DNA of 36,624 nucleotides, from the NCBI RefSeq assembly GCF_022829545.1, contig NZ_JAKSYM010000073.1, forward strand, positions 1-36,624, written 5' to 3'. Every line of letters begins with the position of its first letter. Positions within the stretch are counted from its first letter, which is position 1. This document shows, one piece after another, positions 7,624-15,188 of this stretch. The notes below the pieces were generated by a model. That model was not told the origin of the DNA and did not search any database. It worked only from the letters and a program-made list of their open reading frames with translations. A program made the translations under genes and the position numbers. The DNA comes from Methylobacterium sp. J-030. GTDB taxonomy: Bacteria; Pseudomonadota; Alphaproteobacteria; Rhizobiales; Beijerinckiaceae.

Positions 7624-8079
7624 TCACTCCTGCCTCTCCCGCTGGGAGCTTACAGTTTTACTGTATGCTGCGTGCACAACATCCATAGCACATCGGCGGG
7701 CAGATTGCTTGTGTAGTCCTCGGCGCACAAGCCTTTTTTCGAGGTTGCGCGTCTCTCGATCGTACGCTGCATCCAGATTGCCGGCCTTGTCCGCCTGTAG
7801 CCTCTCAATCAACTCGGCGACCACGCGGGCGTTACGGGCGAGCGGGAAGGCCATCACCGGTGCGGGGGCCAAATCGCGCGGCGGCCCGACGCGAGCACGC
7901 TGACCTGGCGCCTGGGTCGGCCGTAGGCGGCGGGCGCCTTCCAGGCGTCCCGCAGCCGCCCGCTCGGCCGGCGTGGGCGGCTTGGGTTTTCGGGGGCGCT
8001 TGGGGGCAGTCCGCACGAACTCGGTGTCGAGGGTGATGCCGGCGGCGGCGAACAGGTCTGGCGGGTTGGTGTCAGGCAT
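7624..8079 (-). CDS. Hypothetical protein, upstream partner of the gene at 6918-7622
   Basis: 151 residues from an ATG with GGAG about 11 nt upstream. The N-terminal half is Pro/Arg/Ala-rich and probably disordered. The C-terminal half is helical and basic (AYDRETRNLEKRLVRRGL, then KQSARRCAMDVVHAAYSK), possibly for nucleic acid binding. It is coupled to the next gene (2-bp gap, with the next ribosome site inside its end). Family not recognised; no signal or membrane segment. Confidence 0.55.
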   Translation of the reverse strand: MPDTNPPDLFAAAGITLDTEFVRTAPKRPRKPKPPTPAERAAAGRLEGARRLRPTQAPGQRARVGPPRDLAPAPVMAFPLARNARVVAELIERLQADKAGNLDAAYDRETRNLEKRLVRRGLHKQSARRCAMDVVHAAYSKTVSSQRERQE

Positions 8080-8301
8080 TGTGGTGGAGCTCCACTGCTA
8101 CCGGACTTGTGATTCCTCTCGGGCCGCCTGCCAAGACCCCGCTATCGACGCCCGATCAAAGGGTTGAGCCCGGGTTCTGTGGGCACGCATGGCTGACCCG
8201 CCCACGCGTACGTGGCCGATGCTGAAAGCCTGGCATTAAGCCCCCGGCACGACCCCTTTCAGGCCGCGGGTGCGGCACGTGTGCGTATCAGGAACACCCC
8301 C

Positions 8302-8562
8302 ATGAGAAGGTTGCTCGCCCTCGCCGCGGCCATGGTCGTTTGCGCAGGGCCTGCGCTCGCCCAGGTCGATCTGCCGGCCCGGGATTGCGATCAGGATCCG
8401 GAAACGACGGGCGCTCTGGCCACCGATCCGCGCAGCGTCTACCCGCCAGGTCAGCACCCTGTTCAGGCCGATCGGGATCCGCCGGAAGTCAGCTGGCAGG
8501 ACGAGGCCCGGGAGACCTTCGAGCAGCGCAGGCAAGATCTGCTGGATTGCGGGGTGGACTGA
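8302..8562 (+). CDS. Small exported hypothetical protein
   Basis: 86 residues from the ATG with AGGA 8 nt upstream. MRRLLALAAAMVVCAGPALA is a clear Sec signal peptide with cleavage after about residue 20. The mature part is short, acidic and Pro/Asp-rich, with two cysteines (RDCDQDPE and DLLDCGVD) that could pair, and a helix (WQDEARETFEQRRQDLL). The frame is open upstream to 8212 but the signal peptide defines the start. Monocistronic. Unknown function. Confidence 0.7.
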   Translation: MRRLLALAAAMVVCAGPALAQVDLPARDCDQDPETTGALATDPRSVYPPGQHPVQADRDPPEVSWQDEARETFEQRRQDLLDCGVD

Positions 8563-8600
8563 CGCCAGCTGCGGCCATGGCGCCGCCGGCTGCCTCGGCC

Positions 8601-9063
8601 TCACGCATGAACTCCACCCGGATTGGTTCGGGCGTTGAGGGTGATGAAGGCGTAGAGGACGGACTTCGGCAAAGTTTCCACATTGTGGAAACTTTCGCGA
8701 CCGAAGACCTTAAATACATCTATTAGCTTGTAAGCTGTCGTTTGACCAAACCTCAGGCGAGCAGATCGCTCACCCATCGAGAACTCAGCTTTGATCCACG
8801 GCAGGAAGTTGCTGTGGCCGGAGCCCGTCCGTGATGCTGTCGCCGCGTTCAGCGTCCCGCTGTACCGCGCGCTCGGACCGGCCGGTGGCGGCCGCGGTCT
8901 TGGCGGCGAAGCGAGCGACCTCCGGCAAGTCGCCAACTAGGCGACTTGCTGTACGATCCCCGCCCTGCGCGGTTTCCGGGTGCAGCTCCAGATAGATCGC
9001 CTTGCGCCGGGCCGTGGCGCGCGCGCGGTAAGCAGGCGAAAGTTCGGCGCGCGGGTGGTGGAA
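8601..9063 (-). pseudogene. Remnant of a ParB-like protein joined to a DUF3102-like C-terminus
   Basis: Two adjacent frames carry family-like sequence with no start codon. The upstream frame (9063 to 8785) reads ARRKAIYLELHPETAQGGD, then FAAKTAAATGRSERAVQRD, the hallmark of the helical part of ParB-like proteins of rhizobial plasmids. The downstream frame (to 8601) reads GHSNFLPWIKAEFSMGERSA, then AYKLIDVFKVFG and LPKSVLYAF, as in DUF3102 proteins. The two parts meet near 8815 in different frames, so this looks like a deletion fusion or two decayed genes. It would have been involved in replicon partition or nucleoid binding. Confidence 0.6.
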
Positions 9064-9178
9064 CTACAGTCCTTAAAGCCGGTTGATCTAGCAACTGTAT
9101 CGAGCGCTACCGCCCCTTATCGCTCGGTACAGATACGCCCGGCTCAGGATCATCTCCCCTGAGTCGGGCTTTTATTTC
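9064..9178 (+). ncRNA. Possible small RNA with two hairpins
   Basis: After the remnant above, the plus strand has a hairpin with arms GTATCGAGCG (9097-9106) and CGCTCGGTAC (9121-9130; one G-U pair), followed directly by a strong terminator hairpin and T run. No coding frame ends just before, so a short transcript starting around 9064-9095 would be terminated here. No promoter can be defined with confidence. Confidence 0.25.
9137..9178 (+). terminator. Rho-independent terminator
   Basis: The 12-nt arms GCCCGGCTCAGG (9137-9148) and CCTGAGTCGGGC (9158-9169) pair with a single G-U, with a 9-nt loop. TTTTATTTC follows. It is the clearest intrinsic terminator in the window. Its transcript is unknown; the arm sequence also allows use from the minus strand, but the T run is on the plus side. 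Confidence 0.75.
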
Positions 9179-9290
9179 TATATAGCAACACGTTGATACA
9201 AATCTGCGGCACCCTGTACGTCCTGAAGCTGGATCCGTGGTGCCCATGGCCGAGTTCTAGGATCAGACTTCTTGGATAGGAGATGATCCG

Positions 9291-9698
9291 ATGAAACGCT
9301 TGGCTCTGGCCTCGACGGCTGTGCTGGCCGCGCTCGCCTTCGTGCCGACCGGCGCTGATGCGCGGGGCTTCGGTGGCGGTGGCTTCCACGGTGGCGGCTT
9401 CGGCGGTGGGTTCCGCGGCGCAGGCTTCCGCGGTGGCTACGGTGGGTTCCGTGGTGGCTACGGCGGCTTCCGCGGGGGGTATGGCCGCTACGGCTACGGC
9501 TACGGCCGTGGGTACGGCTACGGCGGCCTCGGGCTGGGCCTCGGCTTGGCCACAGGCGCTGCCCTCGGCTACGGCCTGGCCGGCGGCTACTACGGCTACG
9601 GCTACCCCTATGGCTACGGCTACGCCCCGGTGGGCTACTACGGTGGCCCCTACGGCTACTACCGCCGGCCCTACGGCTATGGATACTACGGGTACTGA
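9291..9698 (+). CDS. Exported Gly/Tyr-rich repeat protein
   Basis: 135 residues from an ATG with AGGAG 8 nt upstream. MKRLALASTAVLAALAFVPTG then ADA is a Sec signal peptide. The mature protein is built from RGGYGGFRGGYGGF-type and YGYGYG-type repeats. A short hydrophobic Gly/Leu/Ala stretch (LGLGLGLATGAALGYGLAGG) in the middle may be a glycine-zipper membrane-inserting segment. Composition is similar in style to the His/Gly-rich protein at 606-1040. Such proteins are common in Methylobacterium envelopes, with no defined role. Antisense long frames over the same bases are artefacts of the repeats. Confidence 0.85.
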   Translation: MKRLALASTAVLAALAFVPTGADARGFGGGGFHGGGFGGGFRGAGFRGGYGGFRGGYGGFRGGYGRYGYGYGRGYGYGGLGLGLGLATGAALGYGLAGGYYGYGYPYGYGYAPVGYYGGPYGYYRRPYGYGYYGY

Positions 9699-9792
9699 GC
9701 CTCCTCTCGGCATACGGGCGCCGTACACGCGCCCGTAACCGCTTCCCTGCCATGATGCTGTTGGGCCAAGTTGCGTATCGGCTCGGCTCACG

Positions 9793-9854
9793 CTGGTGAG
9801 ATCGGACGCTCCCCCGCCCCGTGAGCAGATCGGGGCGGGGCCGAGCGGCCGACG
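9793..9854. repeat. Dispersed intergenic repeat, copy 1 (hairpin)
   Basis: The segment contains a perfect 10-bp stem (9812-9821 with 9831-9840, CCCCGCCCCG) and a 9-nt loop, flanked by GGTGAGATCGGACGCTC on the left and CCGAGCGGCCGACG on the right. A second copy with the same flanks lies at 31727-31789. It sits between genes, downstream of the Gly/Tyr-rich gene, where it could also act as a terminator. Confidence 0.5.
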
Positions 9855-10006
9855 CGAAGGTAGGCGCCTATACCGGGGCGAGCCCTGCATCACAGCCACG
9901 TTCGAGAAGGGCCGCAAGTGGTGGGCGGCTATGCACACATAAGTTGCAACCGGGAGTGGCCCTCAGACATTGAGGAAGCATAGCCATTCAGCCCCCAAAT
10001 CTTCCC

Positions 10007-10087
10007 ATGTTACTCATCTCATCCCTCATCGTAGGCACGTTCGTACTTGCTACATCGTTCTCGCTCGTCGCCGTGCTGACGGACTAA
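10007..10087 (+). CDS. Possible 26-residue membrane micro-protein
   Basis: ATG to TAA gives MLLISSLIVGTFVLATSF then SLVAVLTD, one uninterrupted hydrophobic helix with an acidic end. No good ribosome site is visible within 15 nt, which lowers confidence. Similar one-helix peptides with stronger sites occur at 16279 and 16489. Confidence 0.35.
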   Translation: MLLISSLIVGTFVLATSFSLVAVLTD

Positions 10088-10166
10088 GGCTCCTGCCGAA
10101 AAGTCCTGGTGGGAACTTCGATCAGACCCCGCGCCTTGGCCTCCCACAACTTCAAGGGAGGCCAAC

Positions 10167-10391
10167 ATGGGCTCGGATGTAGACGCGGCACGCGAAGCTT
10201 TCGGGACAGTGCCGCCAGGCCGGCCGATCGGTGAGGTGAAGAAGCCCGATCCAGCGTCTGGCAGCAGTGGCCCGAACTCGCCTGGCAGCCCAGAGCCGGA
10301 TGACGGTGTGGGGCCGGAGAGTGGCGGCTACGACAACCGGCCGGATACACCCCAACCCGACAACGCCAAGGGCGGCCACGGCGCCGGGTGA
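10167..10391 (+). CDS. Small disordered hypothetical protein
   Basis: 74 residues, with GGGAGG about 6 nt before the ATG. After a short helix (MGSDVDAAREAF) the protein is nearly all Pro, Gly, Ser, Asp and Asn and must be disordered. It ends convergent with, and 64 bp inside, the 3' end of the minus-strand gene at 10328-10813, so one of the two ends may be wrong. Function unknown. Confidence 0.5.
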   Translation: MGSDVDAAREAFGTVPPGRPIGEVKKPDPASGSSGPNSPGSPEPDDGVGPESGGYDNRPDTPQPDNAKGGHGAG

Positions 10392-10813
10392 CGTGCGCCG
10401 GCCGATCCGCGCGGTGTCCATCTGGGTCCGTTGCGCAACCTACGAGCAAACCCCGTTTGTATCGACGCGTGCGGCGGGTCATCATCCGGCAGCGTGACGG
10501 TGCGCTGTCGCCCGCCCAGGCCGATCATGGCGCTGTGTACCGACTGCTCGCCCGCCTCAACGCGGGCGAGCGCCGCCGCAGCCGTGGCGTTGCCACCCTC
10601 GGCCGCCTTGCGGATGCGGCGGATGCCAGCCTGCATCGAAGTGCCGGTCGGGGCCTTGGGCGCCGAACCTTGTATATTATCCAAGGTTTCCGGTGGGCGG
10701 CCAGCCGGGCGCTCAATCGCCCGATCAAACGCGACCACCATGGCCGGGTCGCGCTTGCACAGCTCGCGCACCAGATCGACCGTGGCGCCGATCCCGTGCA
10801 GGTAAGGCGTCAC
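10328..10813 (-). CDS. Hypothetical protein of a mobile-element-associated family, probably N-terminally truncated
   Basis: 161 residues from a GTG; an in-frame stop lies 24 bp upstream and there is no ribosome site. The core reads DLVRELCKRDPAMVVAFD, then DNIQGSAPKAPTGTSMQAG, a helix RRIRKAAEGG, and ARVEAGEQSVHSAMIGLGGRQ. This order (PTG, alternating basic helix, SVHxAMxxAG) matches small proteins often found in prophage or mobile regions of rhizobia, where they usually have a longer N-terminus. The last 40 residues overlap a convergent gene and look unlike the family, so a 3' frameshift is possible. Confidence 0.5.
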   Translation of the reverse strand: MTPYLHGIGATVDLVRELCKRDPAMVVAFDRAIERPAGRPPETLDNIQGSAPKAPTGTSMQAGIRRIRKAAEGGNATAAAALARVEAGEQSVHSAMIGLGGRQRTVTLPDDDPPHASIQTGFARRLRNGPRWTPRGSAGARHPAPWPPLALSGWGVSGRLS

Positions 10814-10831
10814 AATTGAATGGCGGTTGGT

Positions 10832-11407
10832 TCAGCCTACGGCATTGGTATCCGGGCTGGGATCCACATCGTTTGCGCCATCCGTTTGGGTCGAGACCGC
10901 CGCCGGTGTGACCTTATCGTCGTTGAAAGCGCCTCGCACATAATCTCCGAGCGCGATAAGTCGCTGGAGGTGAGGTAGAAGCAGGATACGAAGTTGTCGG
11001 AGCCCCGCATCGCCGCGGTGGATCGCGCTTTTAACGTGGGCGTGCGCCGGATTGGCTCTTTGCGTCTCATTTCCAGCAACAGGTGACGCTTCGACCAAGA
11101 AGGCCGCCCTTCCGTCCGTATCAACCTCGCCGCGCACCGGCCCGCATTCGAACTTAGACAGGAAGGGCGCCTGCCGTTTTTCTGGCTTGTTCGCAGCTTG
11201 ATCGCGCGCACGCTGTGCGATGATCGTGACATCAATAAGCCGTTCTCGATCAATACTGTAGCCACGCGTCTTCAGGTCAGTGAGGCTCACCGCCGACGCT
11301 ACGACCTTGCCGTTGTCGATATGCTCGGGATTGAAGTTGAGCCGGAGAAGCCATTCCTCGTGGGGAACGGCCGCAAAGGGCTCAGACGCCTCTCCGCCGC
11401 TATCCAT
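10832..11407 (-). CDS. Third gene of the TIGR04255-like operon, unknown family
   Basis: 191 residues. It starts 11 bp after the stop of the previous gene and has no strong ribosome site, so it probably relies on coupling. The N-terminal part has EEWLLRLNFNPEHIDNGK, then SAVSLTDLKTRGYSIDRERL, a pattern (S-A-x-x-x-x-D-L-x-x-x-x-x-S-x-D-R-x-R-L) I recall from small proteins encoded beside others of this type. Near residue 120 PAHAHVKSAIHRGD could hold a His-based site. The C-terminus is helical, then disordered. No signal or membrane segment, so probably cytoplasmic. Confidence 0.6.
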   Translation of the reverse strand: MDSGGEASEPFAAVPHEEWLLRLNFNPEHIDNGKVVASAVSLTDLKTRGYSIDRERLIDVTIIAQRARDQAANKPEKRQAPFLSKFECGPVRGEVDTDGRAAFLVEASPVAGNETQRANPAHAHVKSAIHRGDAGLRQLRILLLPHLQRLIALGDYVRGAFNDDKVTPAAVSTQTDGANDVDPSPDTNAVG

Positions 11408-11418
11408 GCAGATGCAGC

Positions 11419-11967
11419 TCAGGAGCGCAGGACGGCGATCAAGTCGGCTGGCAAGGGCTGCCCAAGCTCAGCTCCGTCTTCGACGAACTCAACACCATCT
11501 GGCGTCCGACCATAGTACGAGTACCGGCCCGTCCCAGTGAAACCGAGGTCTAGCGTCAGCTGCGGCGTGTCCCAATAGAAGTTGATCTCGCCATCGCTCG
11601 CGAGGCTGATGTAAGGCTGCGCAATGTTGCCGAGTGAGTGCAAGTCATGCGCAAACGCAATAGCTTGCTTCACTGTCTCCACGGTAGGACCGATGCTGTC
11701 GGAACCGTCCCAGCCCGCCTCGTAAACCGCGAGCGTGCGGATGCGCTTGACGGTCACAGGCTCCTCACGCGGGGCGACAGGCGGCCGCGTCTCACGGGCG
11801 GTGTCTTCATATCGATGCGTGTCGAAGTCCGCGAGCGCCGGCAGGGTAGTCGTGAGAAAAGCAGAGAGGGCCACGACCGGCACAAGGCGACGGTCGAGCG
11901 CGAATACACCGGCGACCGTAGGGCCGATCGGTGCCGCCGTTCCTGTCGCCTGATGTGCCGCAATCAT
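11419..11967 (-). CDS. Second gene of the TIGR04255-like operon, possible membrane-anchored protein
   Basis: 182 residues. I choose the ATG at 11967 because it overlaps the stop of the preceding gene as ATGA; a GTG further upstream (12003) is the alternative. Residues about 28-46 (RLVPVVALSAFLTTTLPALA) form a hydrophobic segment, either an anchor or a signal peptide. After a Pro/Arg linker a compact domain begins: YEAGWDGSDSIGPTVETV, a helix, then ISLASDGEINFYWD, LDLGFTGTGRYSYYGRT, ending LPADLIAVLRS. The W-DG ... DGEI ... W ... SYYGR pattern is a widespread small domain that I recall near TIGR04255 genes, of unknown function. Confidence 0.65.
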   Translation of the reverse strand: MIAAHQATGTAAPIGPTVAGVFALDRRLVPVVALSAFLTTTLPALADFDTHRYEDTARETRPPVAPREEPVTVKRIRTLAVYEAGWDGSDSIGPTVETVKQAIAFAHDLHSLGNIAQPYISLASDGEINFYWDTPQLTLDLGFTGTGRYSYYGRTPDGVEFVEDGAELGQPLPADLIAVLRS

Positions 11968-12833
11968 GCTGTTTGCCTCGACCTCAGGCTGATCCGCTCG
12001 CACATCGAGTCGGTCAGGAGATCACCTAAGATGCGCTTGTTGCCATCATGTAAGGCGTCCATCAACCCGGACAACGTGCCGAGGCCGTCACCTCTATGAG
12101 GCATGAACGCGGCTAATTCGTCTGGCTGTTGCGTCACGCGCAGGATCTGCGTGTGGGTCACTGTGACCGCGGTGCTCATCTTGCCATCGACGTTGACGAG
12201 CCCTGCATCAAGGTTCAGCTGGTTCAGCACTTCGCGGCCGGCGTAGGTCTCTGGATCGAACCAGCCGGTATGACAGTGCCACCGCGCGCCCGAAGAGAAG
12301 GCTCGGCCGTGAAGATATGGAGACGAAGTTTTCAGTAAATCTTCAGCGTTGTATGAAGCGTCGTCACCCATATAGATAAATTGATCAATCCAGCGCATTC
12401 CTATACCCGTCAAAAATGATTGGGTTCCAACAATTTTTGCGAATATTCTTGCGATATAGGATTTCTGCTCAGGCCAAATCTTATCCCATATCGAATAGTT
12501 GCGGCAGAATATACCGATCAAATCCTGATTAATTTGGATATTTTGGTCAATGATACCGTCTGAGCCAAACCTATTGAGGCGAATTCCAGCAGCTTTGTTT
12601 ATTTCAGGTGTTGATAGTTCGGGCTGTTTTTGTTCTTGCTGAGTAAATTGTACTTTGAGTGTGTTCAAAATTTCATGCGCAGGAAATTCTGTCTTCAGCT
12701 CGTCTTTCAAGGAGATGAGGCCGGGCATTGCTTCTTCAAGAGCAGGCGAAAATTCAAAGAAGATCATCTCCTCCAAGATCGCGTGAGCATCGTGGATTGG
12801 CCGGAACAGGGTCACGGTCGTGGGCGATGACAT
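11964..12833 (-). CDS. TIGR04255-like protein, first gene of a three-gene operon
   Basis: 289 residues. The central region (YSIWDKIWPEQKSYIARI, then FLTGIGMRWIDQFIY) matches the pattern I know from the sporadically distributed TIGR04255 family (W-x-x-F ... I-x-R-I-G-L-R-Y-I-N), and the N-terminus (AILEEMIFFEFSPAL) matches its opening strand. No catalytic motif is evident and there is no signal peptide. Its DNA, especially 12360-12760, is distinctly more AT-rich than the flanks, indicating recent acquisition. It is followed by two genes with a 4-bp ATGA overlap and an 11-bp gap. The role of the family is not established; sporadic occurrence suggests an accessory, possibly defensive or stress function. 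Confidence 0.7.
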   Translation of the reverse strand: MSSPTTVTLFRPIHDAHAILEEMIFFEFSPALEEAMPGLISLKDELKTEFPAHEILNTLKVQFTQQEQKQPELSTPEINKAAGIRLNRFGSDGIIDQNIQINQDLIGIFCRNYSIWDKIWPEQKSYIARIFAKIVGTQSFLTGIGMRWIDQFIYMGDDASYNAEDLLKTSSPYLHGRAFSSGARWHCHTGWFDPETYAGREVLNQLNLDAGLVNVDGKMSTAVTVTHTQILRVTQQPDELAAFMPHRGDGLGTLSGLMDALHDGNKRILGDLLTDSMCERISLRSRQTA

Positions 12834-12964
12834 CGAAGGTTTCTAGCTCTGCTCAGTCCCGGCGCGCATACCAGCAAAAATCGGTGGACAGCGCCTTAAA
12901 CCCTCTTGTTGGGGCTTTGGGAAGAGCGTGGATCCTGATCCTCGCCCGAAGGGCAAGCACCGGA

Positions 12965-13321
12965 TCAGCGCCGCAGCGCCTCAATCCAGGCCTTCACCGG
13001 ATCCACCACGAACGACACGTACGCCGCCCAGGTCCGCGCCCAGCTGTTCATGGGCGCGTCGGCGTCGCCGGGGCGAGCTGCCATCAGGGCAGCCACGTAG
13101 GCGTCCTCATGGGGCTTGCACTCGTCCAGCGCGTTGCGCTCCCGGCCGGCCCGGCTGCCGCGGTCCTGCTGGCTGTCATAGGCCTGACGCACACAGCCGT
13201 GCCACGCCTGCTCCAGCGCCGGGAGGTCGGTCGGCTCGGCCGCCAGGGCCGAGGCCGGCCCAACACCCGCAAGCGCGAGGAGCAGGGCCAGGGTCTGGAC
13301 GTGCGCCGCTCGGCTATTCAT
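12965..13321 (-). CDS. Small exported protein with two cysteines
   Basis: 118 residues from the ATG at 13321, which overlaps the end of the preceding micro-gene (ATGAATAG). Residues 1-27 (MNSRAAHVQTLALLLALAG then PASALA) are a signal peptide. The mature part is helical with cysteines in HGCVRQAYD and LDECKPHEDAY, probably disulfide-bonded in the periplasm, and ends with WARTWAAYVSFVVDPVKAW. Similar small proteins are common in Methylobacterium. Unknown function. Confidence 0.65.
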   Translation of the reverse strand: MNSRAAHVQTLALLLALAGVGPASALAAEPTDLPALEQAWHGCVRQAYDSQQDRGSRAGRERNALDECKPHEDAYVAALMAARPGDADAPMNSWARTWAAYVSFVVDPVKAWIEALRR

Positions 13322-13466
13322 CGGACGCGCCGGCCACGGCAAAGCCCATCTCGCTCGTGGCTCTCTGCAGCTCGTGGCGGGCGACGCCATCGGCCAGCGC
13401 GATCAGGCTCGCGAGCGTGAGCGCGAGCATCATGAAACGACGGAGGGCAGGCACAGGGATCAGCAT
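13314..13466 (-). CDS. 50-residue membrane or exported micro-protein
   Basis: MLIPVPALRRFMMLALTLAS followed by LIALADGV gives one hydrophobic helix after a basic start, then a soluble tail (RHELQRATSEMGFAVAGASDE). Its stop overlaps the start of the next gene by 8 bp, strong evidence for a coupled pair. The ribosome site is modest. It could be a membrane-bound partner of the exported protein downstream. Confidence 0.5.
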   Translation of the reverse strand: MLIPVPALRRFMMLALTLASLIALADGVARHELQRATSEMGFAVAGASDE

Positions 13467-13575
13467 GGGAGGCGCCTCGTGGAGACGCCCGCACGTTAGC
13501 TGAGCCGTATGCGGCTGGCTGCCGCGCCGGGATCACAGTGGTACGAAAAGCGAACGTCTGGCGCGCAGGCCGGGC

Positions 13576-13863
13576 CTATTCACAAACCCGCACACGGCGG
13601 ATGTGCTCGACGCCGTAGGGGTCGATGAAGTCCCGGCGCTCGAAGTGGCAGACCTCCTCAACATAGGCGGGCGGCGGCGCAGCGTAGACCGGCCGGTTGT
13701 TGGCTGAGGCGATCGCAGTGCCGGCGACGACACCGCCAAGTACGCCGAGCGCCGCAGCCCCACCGACGCCAATGCCGTCACGGGCCTGGGCTGCCGGCTG
13801 GCTGGCGCACAGGGCGAGGGCGGCCAGGGCGGCCGTGCCAGCGGTCTTGAGGGATCCACGCAT
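13576..13863 (-). CDS. Exported glycine-zipper-like protein
   Basis: 95 residues from an ATG with GGAG 8 nt upstream. Residues 1-27 (MRGSLKTAGTAALAALALCA then SQPAAQA) are a signal peptide. The mature N-terminus IGVGGAAALGVLGGVVAGTAIA is a glycine-zipper helix of the kind found in outer-membrane-associated small proteins. The tail has two cysteines (EEVCHFERRDF and RVRVCE) that may form a disulfide. Three GC-rich hairpins lie just upstream in the leader or promoter region. Confidence 0.7.
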   Translation of the reverse strand: MRGSLKTAGTAALAALALCASQPAAQARDGIGVGGAAALGVLGGVVAGTAIASANNRPVYAAPPPAYVEEVCHFERRDFIDPYGVEHIRRVRVCE

Positions 13864-13885
13864 CGCTGTTCTCCACGACGTGCAG

Positions 13886-13958
13886 GCGCCCCCGCGCGCA
13901 ACGGCGGCGCGGGGGCGCATCCACCGGCGCGTGCCGGTGCGGCCGCTTCACGGCGGCC
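13886..13958. repeat. Three consecutive hairpins between divergent genes
   Basis: Stem 1 is a perfect 12-bp pair (13886-13897 with 13907-13918, GCGCCCCCGCGC; 9-nt loop). Stem 2 pairs 13922-13928 with 13933-13939 (CACCGGC; 4-nt loop). Stem 3 pairs 13941-13946 with 13953-13958 (GGCCGC). They lie 23 bases upstream of the exported-protein gene on the minus strand. They may form a structured leader or a terminator from an older neighbour. Confidence 0.5.
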
Positions 13959-14163
13959 AAGGTCAGGGTGCGACGGGGTGGTTAAGGAAGCCCTGCGCGG
14001 TTCAAGCGGCGATCAAGTTTGCGGCGCGTCACCTAACCCCCGGACGCGCCTGCATCTAATGCCAAAGATCTTGCCGGATGCTAATCACGCCTATAATACT
14101 GAAAGCGTAAGTCGAGTACAGCCAAGCATACGATTTTACCGTAAGCCCATGGATGGAGCGCTA

Positions 14164-14550
14164 ATGAAATATGATCCTCACGTCTATGACACATTGACCG
14201 CTGCTAAAACTCAAGAACTACGCCGCAGCCTCAATGACGACCTCGCAAAGCTACGTGCAAGCGAGGATGGTGTAGCTGAACTGGGATCGGATGCGGATAG
14301 GGTTATGGACACATTTGGAGATGTGCTGCGAACCGTAACTGACGCCAGGGTACAGACGCCGGCGCAACTCGGCCTTCTCTACGACATCCTCGATTTTCTA
14401 GGCGGGGAGCACGTGCACCCACACGATGTAGAAGAGGACCCCATGTGCCCACACCACGCCGCCTTAGCGGCCCTGGGTCGGTACTTCATGGCTGAGAGAC
14501 GAGCCGCGAAGGCTGCCTCTGCTGGCACAAGAGGCCCTCTCGACAGCTAA
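14164..14550 (+). CDS. Hypothetical cytoplasmic protein
   Basis: 128 residues from the ATG with GGAG 6 nt upstream; an in-frame ATG at 14149 is the alternative. The protein is mostly helical: ELRRSLNDDLAKLRASEDG, a second helix around VMDTFGDVLRTV, and a C-terminal helix with basic residues. A short His-rich motif with possible metal ligands occurs near residue 92 (GGEHVHPHDVEEDPMCPHH). No signal or membrane segment. Family not recognised. Confidence 0.6.
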   Translation: MKYDPHVYDTLTAAKTQELRRSLNDDLAKLRASEDGVAELGSDADRVMDTFGDVLRTVTDARVQTPAQLGLLYDILDFLGGEHVHPHDVEEDPMCPHHAALAALGRYFMAERRAAKAASAGTRGPLDS

Positions 14551-14679
14551 GACTGGATAACCCGGTCCGAAAGCCACCGCTCTGATGAGGCCAGCGTGGT
14601 TCCAGAGCTGCGGGTCGAGCCTTGGGGCATGGCTCAGACCAATAAACACAAGATGCAGCGGGACATCCAGGAGAGCATG

Positions 14680-14973
14680 ATGAGCTACAAGCCCGATTTG
14701 GGTTCAGGTGGACGTGAGGCCGTGATGGCCTTGTCCAAGGCGTTAGGCGGCGTAGGGTTCAGCAATCCGGAGGCGTGTGCTGCCTTCCGCGGTCGCCTTC
14801 CAGCGCGCTCGGCAGAGGCGTTCGTTGCCGCTGGGTTAGATGCGCCCGAGCGACTGCTGTTCATGTCTAAGAAAGAGATGGCCGCCCTGCCCGGTATTGG
14901 CGCTGCCGCTGTCCGCGATGCGGAGGCCTACAAGGCTCGTTTCGTACCGACCGGGTCACAGCAAGCAACCTGA
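14680..14973 (+). CDS. Small helix-hairpin-helix protein
   Basis: 97 residues. AGGAG at 14669-14673 with a 6-nt spacer points to the ATG at 14680 rather than to earlier in-frame starts at 14596 and 14629. The C-terminal part (LLFMSKKEMAALPGIGAAAV then RDAEAYKARF) is a helix-hairpin-helix motif with the L-P-G-I-G turn that binds DNA backbone without sequence specificity. The N-terminal half is helical. It might assist DNA repair, replication or transfer. A hairpin terminator follows. Confidence 0.6.
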   Translation: MSYKPDLGSGGREAVMALSKALGGVGFSNPEACAAFRGRLPARSAEAFVAAGLDAPERLLFMSKKEMAALPGIGAAAVRDAEAYKARFVPTGSQQAT

Positions 14974-14982
14974 AAAGAAGGC

Positions 14983-15018
14983 GCGGGCCGAGCATTGAGG
15001 GGGATGAGCTCGGCCCGC
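14983..15018 (+). terminator. Terminator-like hairpin after the HhH gene
   Basis: A perfect 11-bp stem (GCGGGCCGAGC, 14983-14993, with 15008-15018) and a 14-nt loop begin 10 bases after the stop codon. No T run follows, so it may act with Rho or only stabilise the RNA. Confidence 0.45.
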
Positions 15019-15188
15019 CTGCCGTTCGGCTTCAACCCCCGAAGCCGTAGCGACCCTGTAGAATTATCGCGGGCGGCAGGCCCCCACCATCCGTAGCCAC
15101 CGTCGCAGCCTCGTTAACGCTTCTTCAACCATCCCGCGCCAGCCAGCCTGACATCGGCGTCAACCAACGATGCTGCGGGGGTTAGGGC

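Noticed and set aside
9150..9938. Long minus-strand frames of 262 and 191 codons
   Set aside because: They mirror the Gly/Tyr repeats of the exported protein and are Arg/Ser- or Ala/Val-monotonous.
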